Position numbers and translations under genes: made by a program
Shown here: positions 57,675-64,000 of the stretch, piece by piece
Numbering within the stretch: position 1 is the first letter of the stretch
Layout: each line of letters starts with the position of its first letter
NCBI RefSeq assembly: GCF_034702125.1
Contig: NC_085857.1
Coordinates: 59,819,314 to 59,883,313 of the forward strand
DNA from: Engraulis encrasicolus
Lineage: Eukaryota; Chordata; Actinopteri; Clupeiformes; Engraulidae
Length of the DNA stretch: 64,000 nt
Direction of reading: 5' to 3'
Notes under the pieces: generated by a model
Seen by the model: the letters and a program-made list of their open reading frames with translations, nothing else
Databases searched by the model: none
What the model was told of the DNA's origin: nothing

Positions 57675-58035
57675 GTCTCAAGTGACAGCTGTGAACTGCT
57701 AACAGCCACATTTCCACAACAAAAGGAGTGTCCGCAGGGGGTCCAAAGGGTCAAATGACCCTCTTGTGGGGCTTTTAGGTAAAAAGGTCAATTGACCCCT
57801 CCGTGGTAGTTCTAGTGTTAATAGCTTGTTTAGACAACCTTTTCATGATGTGCTAATTTTTTGAGAAATGAATTTTGGGTTTTCATGAGTTGTATGCCAA
57901 AATCATCAATATTAACACAAAACAAGACCTGAAATATTTCAGTTGGTGTGCAATGAATCTAAAACATATGAAAGTTTATTTTTTATCATTACATTATGGG
58001 GAGAAAATGAACAATATGTTCATTATATGAGAAGG

Positions 58036-61000
58036 ACCTGTACTCCAGGTCCACAAAGTGCGTCAGCAATACAATGGCCCACCAAGCGCACCCTTCACCC
58101 AGAAGCACGACCTTGGATGGGTGATTGTCGGCGACGTTTGTTTGAGTGGAGCTCACTCTCCAAACGCAGTGAACACATTCAAGACATGCTTCATGGAAAA
58201 TGGCCGTCCAAGCTGCATGAATCCTTGTCTGAATGTTGTGAAAGTCAAAGAAGACTTCAGTCAGAGCTTCAAGTAAGATAGGCCTTGGTCATGTGCAACA
58301 GTGCGACAAGAAGACCACCTGACAAGGACAATCATCTAGCACCATCTATTGATGATCTCACGTTCCTGCAGCTGATGGAGAAAGAGTGCAGCTTAATCTG
58401 GGACCTTGCCTCCTCCACTTGCCTCCTCCACTCGCTTCTCGTCATGATGACATCACTGACAACAGCATTATATTTCAATATCTTGCAAAAGCTCAATTGT
58501 AGAGACTTTTTCTCGTTGGCAATTGTTATGGTGAATGAAAAACAGTCCCTCAAAAGTTGTTGTGGCTAGGCTGACAGCTGGGAAACTTTATCGTTTTCTC
58601 CACGGAGGAGGGGCCAGGAGGCGGGGCGAGGAGACAAGCACAAGTGGAGGAGGCAAGGTGGCATATTGGGATGCACCCAAAGAGTTCGTCAGGGATGACA
58701 GCGGAAACTGGATAGCCCCACTGCCGTTTCAGACCCCAAGGAAACCACTTCCTAACAACAAGCGGTATGCCTACGCATTCTTTAAGTCACTGCAACGCAA
58801 CTTCCAGACACGACCCAACATGAAGGAAGACTTCATTGAGTTTTTGCAGGGGATTCTGGATAACCAACATGCAGAGCGGGCACCACCTTTAAAGGATGAG
58901 AAGTTCCTCAAGTGGCAGAGATGGCAGGAGTCAGGATCAGCTGAACATCCCTCGCACTTATGCTTCCTTCCCAGTAACAACAGCAAAGTGCACAGAGTTG
59001 TGCGTCTTCTCGGATGCCTCAGTGAAGGCGATTGCAGCAGTAGCTTACCTCAAGGTAGAGGATGAGAATGGCCACACAGAAGTAAGCTTTGTAATAGGCA
59101 AGGCCAAGCTTGCACCTCTAGCGGAACTCATCATCCCCAGACTTGAGCTTTGTGCAGCGGTGTTAACTACAGATATCGCAGACCAGGTCAAAGAAGAACT
59201 AGGCCAAGCACTTGGCAAGATCACATTCTTCACTGACAGTAAGGTGGTATTGGGCTACATCAACAACAGGTCCAGATGGTTTTACGTGTTTGTGAGCAAT
59301 TGCATACACAGGATCTGGCAGTCCAGTCACCCCAGTCAGTGGAAGTATGTTGCCACCAAGAATACCCCAGCTGACCATGCCACGAGGTCAGTGTCTGCAA
59401 GCCAGCTGCAAGCAACCAATTGGTTCACCGGACCCAAGTTCTTGCTTCAGCCAGACAGCTCCTCATCATATGACAATGACTTTCAGTTGTTCGATCCAGA
59501 TGTAGACCCAGAACTTCGTCCTGAGTCCGCAACTTGCCTGACCAAGGTTGCAGGGACTCAGTTGGACTCACAACGCTTTGAGAAGTTCTCATCCTGGGAG
59601 GGTCTTAGCAGAGCTATAGCACCTCTGAGGCACATAGCCCAAAGTTTCCAAAACCCAGCACCAGACACAGGATGTGTTAGATGGCATCCCTGCAAGAAAG
59701 CAGTAACAGCGTTAGAGCTCACAACCGCAGAGCATGTCATCATCAAAACTGTACAACGTGAGGTGTACGCAGAGGAGCTCAGATGTATCCAGCAGGGACA
59801 AGACTTAGCTGCACACAGTTCTCTGAAGAAGCTTCATCCTGTGGTAGACGCAGAGGGTCTGCTACGCGTCGGAGGCCGAATCACTCACTCGAACCTACCC
59901 ACTGACTCACCCACTCCTGATTCCTAGCAAGCACCATGTCGCCACATTGCTCATTTGCCACCACCACCTCAGAGTGCAACATCAAGGAAGGCACTTCCCT
60001 GAAGGAGCAGTGCGTGCAAGTGGTCTGTGGATCGTGGGAGCCAAGCGAGCCATCACCAGTGTGGTGTTCAAGTGTGTGATATGCAGGCGGTTACGCGGCA
60101 AATTGGAACAGCAACAGATGGCAGATCTACCTCGAGAGCGCCTAAAGCAGGAACCTCCCTTCACCCTACGTAGGGTTTGACGTCTTCGGACCTTGGGAGG
60201 TCGTCACCCGACGGACCCGAGGCGGTAGTGCCAACAGCAAGAGATGGGCAGTACTGTTCACGTGCATGTCCACAAAAGCACTTCACATAGAAGTGATTGA
60301 GACAATGAGTGCCTCAAGCTGCATCAACACCCTTCGCTGGTTCTTTGCAATTCGCGGACCAGCGAAACAGTTACGTTCTGATAGAGGAACCAACTTTGTG
60401 GGTGCCAACTCCAACTTGAATGCTGCAACGGAAGCTGAGGAAGAAAGTGTGAACACTTACCTGTGCTCTCAGAAGTTCACCTGGGTCCTCAACCCACCGC
60501 ATGCCTCCAACATGGGAGGAAGCTGGGAGCGCATGATAGGTACAGCACGTCGCATCCTCGATTCAATGCTGCTTCAAGCTAGAAGGTCAAGGGTCACTCA
60601 TGAAGTCCTGTGCATGCTCATGGCTGAAGTCACAGCTATAATCAACTCAAGGCCGCTAATACCAGTCTCCTCAGATCCTGAAGCGCCATTGATTATTACT
60701 CCTGCCATGCTGCTCACGCAGAATCGTGGTACTCAACCAGCTCCTCCTACAGATGGCTCAGAGGCCAGTCTCTTGAAGCATCAATGGAAGAGAGTACAGG
60801 CTCTACCAGAGACATTCTGGGCAAGATGGAGGCGGGAGTACTTGAGCGTACTTCAAGCCAGGCAGAAGTGGCACGCAAAGAAATGGAACCTCAAGGAAGG
60901 AGACATAGTACTATTGAAAGACAAGCATGCCAGAAGGAATGAATGGTCCATTGGAAGGATCATGAAGACCTTCCCCAGTGATGATGGACTTGTCAGATAA

Positions 61001-61439
61001 GTGGACGCCAAGATCGCATCTCATCATCCGCCAAAGACTTACCTGAGACCTGTCTCTGACATGGTCTTGCTCCTAGAAGCAGAGACTGTTTAAGGTTAAG
61101 GGGGTGTGGCATCAAGGGGCATGTGTGGCAGGCGGAGAGTGTGATGCCACAGGGAATGTATTTTGATAATGACTTTTATTTTGACACAGAAATTCTCAGT
61201 TTGGGGTATGATGTCACTTCCTGTTCCTCTGAATAGTCAGTTCTCAGTTGTTCAAAGTAAAGGATATATGTCAGCTCAGCTCCTCTGAACTTTATCTCTT
61301 CATTTTGATGTGGCATTGCCAGTAAGTACATTTGTGTTGGTTTACCTGTAGAAAGAAGTTTATGAGTAAATTAATTGTAAAAACGATCTTTTGGTGAGAA
61401 AATAAGTTTATTCATGTGGTAACAGTAATGCAGCTATTG
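58036..61439 (+). mobile_element. Defective BEL/Pao LTR retrotransposon
   Basis: Plus-strand pieces in order: protease/RT linker (GPPSAPFTQKHDLGWVIVGD), the segment SIDDLTFLQLMEKE, a 291-bp MITE, VRDDSGNWIAPLPF, then directly an RNase H domain (CVFSDASVKAIAAVAYL, PRLELCAAVL), a zinc-binding region (HHHLRVQHQGRHF, CVICRRLRGKL) and an integrase core (FDVFGPWEV, LRSDRGTNFVG, GGSWERM). The reverse transcriptase core is missing, and frameshifts near 59930 and 60175 plus a stop at 60998 break the polyprotein. A purine tract (AAGGGGG) and a probable 3' LTR from about 61107 follow. No 5' LTR is visible. Non-functional. Confidence 0.88.
58388..58678. mobile_element. 291-bp foldback MITE inside BEL
   Basis: Same family as 30095-33021. 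It is flanked by the 7-bp duplication AAAGAGT (58381-58387, 58679-58685). It splits the BEL coding segment between MEKE and FVRDD. The right end GGCATATTGGGATGCACCC is better preserved than the left. Confidence 0.92.
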
Positions 61440-63105
61440 TAGGGATGTTCCGATCCGATATCTGGATCGGATCGGCCGCCGATATAGGCAAAAAATGTGT
61501 ATCGGGATCGGATCGGCAAGCACATAAAAATCCGATCCAGAATCCATTTTTTTTTCAAAGTCCAGTCCATGTTTTCCGGCTCACCCGCAATTCATTCCAG
61601 TTTTTACTGTGGTTGTTCTTAAACTCCGGTCCGCATTTTCCTGCACACCTTCAGCTCTCGTCAGCACACACGTGGGAGCAACCGCCTCAGCTCTCAGACG
61701 CGCAGGCAGTGTACGTTTTTCAGTCTGTGGTTTCAAAGAGCTTTAAACTGTCCTAAGTGTCCGTGAACAGTCCAGACACACAAAATTGCGCACTTCATGC
61801 CACTCTGCCTGCGTTTCAGATGGTATTTCAGTAACAAGCGCTAATGTTTGGCTACAAACACTGAAAGTTAAGATTTCACATGTTTCTCTCAGAGGCACCG
61901 TTTTCCTCTCATCCCACAATGTTTGTTTGTTGCCCAGCCACTACCGCTCTCTTTCTGTCTGTGTGCGCGTGTGTGAGTATGTTTTAATATGGATAATGCC
62001 GTCTTGCTAAGATGCTAAGTAGATGTTAAATTAAGGATGTGCTAATTCACATGGAGGAGCAAAAGCATACTGTAGAAAATGGTATTGTTAAATGTTATTG
62101 TGTCCACTGACCTGGGTAAATAAATATTATAGTAGCCTACTCGACAGTGGTTGTGTCCGAATTAGTTTAAGATTTATTTTAGCTATTTATCTAATTCCAT
62201 TTTGATTAATTTGTAGCAGTTGTTTAGTTGTGATTGTTGTTTATTGGTATTAATCTAGGCTGTATTAGGCTACCTATGGCATATGAGATGGCATCCAGTA
62301 GCCTAGGTATGCCTAGCCTGGTTCACACCAGACGGTGTGTGTGTAGCTTTGGCGCCCCCTGGCGGAGCAGAGCTACACACACTACCGTCTGGTACACAGC
62401 CATAGAGCACGCTCCGTCTCCAACCAGAAAATAGGCTGAGAATTTATTGCTTCTGCACGGCCTCCTCACCAACAAATTCCATCAAAAACCTTCCTGTTAA
62501 TCTTTAAAGAGTCAATATAGTCTCTAATCTGTCTTGTGAGTCCTCAATGTGAGTTACCGTTTATATTTAAGAAATAAATGCTCCGTCTATTTTCTGGTTG
62601 GAGACGGAGCGTGCTCTATGGCTGTGTACCAGACGGTAGTGTGTGTAGCTCTGCTCCGCCAGGGGGCGCCAAAGCTACACACACACCATCTGGTGTGAAC
62701 CAGGCTAAGATATGCCTACTGTGTGTCTTGGAATTTTCTTTACTTTTTTGTCTATGTTAAATGTAAACTCGTCCTGAATTGTCAACATGCTGGCAGCCTA
62801 CAAAAAAAATCCACCTTTACATGAAAAACAGATGAATACTTCAACTGATTGAATAAGCATTCACTTACAGTTTAGAATATTATTTGCACTGATGGATTTT
62901 CAATGGTTTCCTTCGAATCTGGTTCAAGAGTAGAGCACTGGTGGCATTTTTGTTTGTGTAGTTAATTGACTGTTATTTTGCCTAATTTGTATTTAACAGG
63001 TTTCTCAGTACAAACCATTGTGTATTACTCAAATTCACATAATTCAGCTGGCTAGTTGTTATCAAGAGTAAACCCCTTTTCAACATGAGTGTGACAAGAA
63101 AGTAA
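61440..63105. mobile_element. hAT copy, reverse of the 34441 family, truncated by a LINE
   Basis: It begins TAGGGATGTTCCGATCCGAT and follows the reverse complement of 34441-37046 through landmarks AACAAGCGCTAATG, CCCACAATGTTTGTTTGTTG, GCTAGTTGTTATCAAGAG and CCTTTTCAACATGAGTGTGA. Homology stops near 63105, where LINE sequence starts. It lacks the nested element of the other copy but contains the foldback at 62314. It begins where the BEL LTR ends. Confidence 0.85.
62314..62707. mobile_element. Near-perfect foldback MITE, ~110-bp arms
   Basis: TAGCCTGGTTCACACCAGAC at 62314 is inverted at the right end GGTGTGAACCAGGCTA (62692-62707). The arms (about 62316-62426 and 62595-62705) run through GGCGCCCCCTGGCGGAGCAG and CTCCGTCTCCAACCAGAAAA with only a few mismatches, around a 165-bp AT-rich loop. 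Inserted in the hAT copy. The high arm identity suggests a recent insertion or arm conversion. Confidence 0.88.
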
Positions 63106-64000
63106 CTTTGAACGCACGTACAGTCGGCAACAGCTGTTGCAGATAAGAATGGACAACTTAAGCAATGTATTGGATGTACCAATGAAGACCCTGGAAGAAC
63201 TAGGAATTCTCCGGCGGCATAGGACTACATCGGACCCGTCTGCCTTGCTATGCCGACGCCGAAGAATTAGGAAAAGGGGCAAACGAGGTGGCGTCGAGAC
63301 ACGGCTTGCAGCCAACCCAACTCGTCCAGCAATACCATCAATTCTCTTGGCAAACGTCAGATCTCTGGACAATAAGATGGATGACATACGGCTACTAAGA
63401 TCAGCGAACAAAACCGTGAGGAACTGCTGCGTTACGGTGTTTACCGAATCATGGCTGAACGACGGCATACCCGATTCGGCTTTACATCTGGAACAACTAA
63501 CGTGCCACCGAGCGGACAGAGCCCTTGCAGAGAAAAAACGAGGAGGAGGAATATGTGTCTACACACATGATGCTTGGTGCAATAATGCTACGGTAGTACA
63601 GAGGCACTGCTCTCCACGAGTGGAGTTCATGATTATCAAGTGCCGACCCTTCTATCTACCCAGAGAAATCTCCGCTATCCTATTAGTCGCCGTCTACCTC
63701 CCACCCAGCAACAAAAATGGCGTCAAAAGCGAGGCACTGAACGAGCTGCATCGGGGCATCAGTGAACAACAAGATGCACACCCAGATGCCTTCACAGTGG
63801 TACTAGGAGATTTCAACCACGGAAATCTCAAAACAGTACTTCCAAAATTTCATCAACATGTCAACTTCCCAACAAGAGGACAAAACACCCTGGACCTCGT
63901 TTACACAAATCAGAAGAGAGCATACAAGGCAAAGCCCATCCCCCACATTGGATCATCAGACCACACGACAATTCTGCTACTGCCAGCTTACAGACAAAAG
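63106..64000 (+). mobile_element. LINE 5' region with intact endonuclease ORF
   Basis: From ATG 63149 an open frame runs 284 codons to the window edge without a stop. It begins MDNLSNVLDVPMKTLEELGI and then shows all landmarks of an APE-type LINE endonuclease: ANVRSLDNKMDD, FTESWLND, GGGICVYTHD, VAVYLPPSN, VVLGDFNHGN, NTLDLVYTN and SSDHTTI. The catalytic Glu (in TES), Asp and Asn (in GDFN) and the SDH triad end are present. This resembles the L2/CR1/Rex1 group. The reverse transcriptase should follow beyond the window. It has landed in a hAT copy. Confidence 0.88.

Larger units (their letters stand above)
55513..57817. mobile_element. TTAA-flanked DNA element, 2.3 kb (piggyBac-like)
   Basis: CACTAGAACTACC and GGTAGTTCTAGTG are perfect 13-bp inverted ends, each bounded by TTAA (55509-55512, 57818-57821). 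Subterminal GGGTCATTTGACC / GGGTCAAATGACC words follow on both sides. TTAA duplication points to piggyBac or Kolobok. No transposase frame remains. Inside sits a second foldback. Confidence 0.78.

Noticed and set aside
58285..59065. Possible host gene from frames around the BEL segment
   Set aside because: The residues match BEL/Pao polyprotein pieces and a MITE arm; stops and frameshifts break them.

Overview
The window is vertebrate nuclear DNA, almost certainly from a teleost fish. The evidence is two vertebrate genes split by GT/AG introns, very dense CA/TG microsatellites, fish-type tRNA-derived SINEs, and a crowd of hAT, Tc1/mariner, TTAA-site, BEL/Pao and LINE copies. There is no bacterial-style gene organisation. 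The species cannot be named from the sequence alone.

Two protein-coding genes are supported, both on the minus strand. alkbh5 (nuclear m6A RNA demethylase) has eight coding exons between 53444 and 26136, and they join to a 375-residue protein with every catalytic residue present. syngr3 (synaptogyrin-3, a four-pass synaptic-vesicle MARVEL protein) has six coding exons between 20149 and 2607, joining to 241 residues. All exon junctions keep frame and use GT..AG introns. About 6 kb separates the genes. I see no functional link between them; they are simply neighbours in tandem.

Layout. 1-2.6 kb: gene-free flank downstream of syngr3, with a MITE and long microsatellites. 2.6-20.1 kb: syngr3, with introns holding a Tc1 remnant, a 1.8-kb hAT-like element, a LINE broken by a 718-bp hAT insertion, a SINE and several foldbacks. 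20.1-26.1 kb: intergenic, with two hAT-type elements bounded by target-site duplications. 26.1-53.4 kb: alkbh5, with introns holding a Tc1 element, a foldback MITE swollen by two nested hAT insertions, a 2.6-kb hAT with a 1.1-kb hAT inside it, a LINE endonuclease remnant, tandem repeats, a 2.56-kb TA-flanked element and a 2.2-kb hAT. 53.6-64 kb: alkbh5 upstream region, a 135-bp tRNA-like tandem repeat, a TTAA-flanked element, a BEL/Pao retrotransposon broken by a MITE, a truncated hAT, a near-perfect foldback, and the 5' part of an apparently intact LINE ORF running off the right edge.

The most unusual signal is that introns of both genes contain partial, diverged copies ('ghosts') of the adjacent exon, often with its splice site. 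They were found for syngr3 exons 2b and 4 and for alkbh5 exons 2, 3, 5 and 6. Several lie beside introns that, from memory, are absent from the mammalian orthologues, which makes this a candidate region for intron gain by tandem duplication of exon segments. One syngr3 ghost keeps an in-frame 19-codon reading frame with usable-looking splice sites on both sides.
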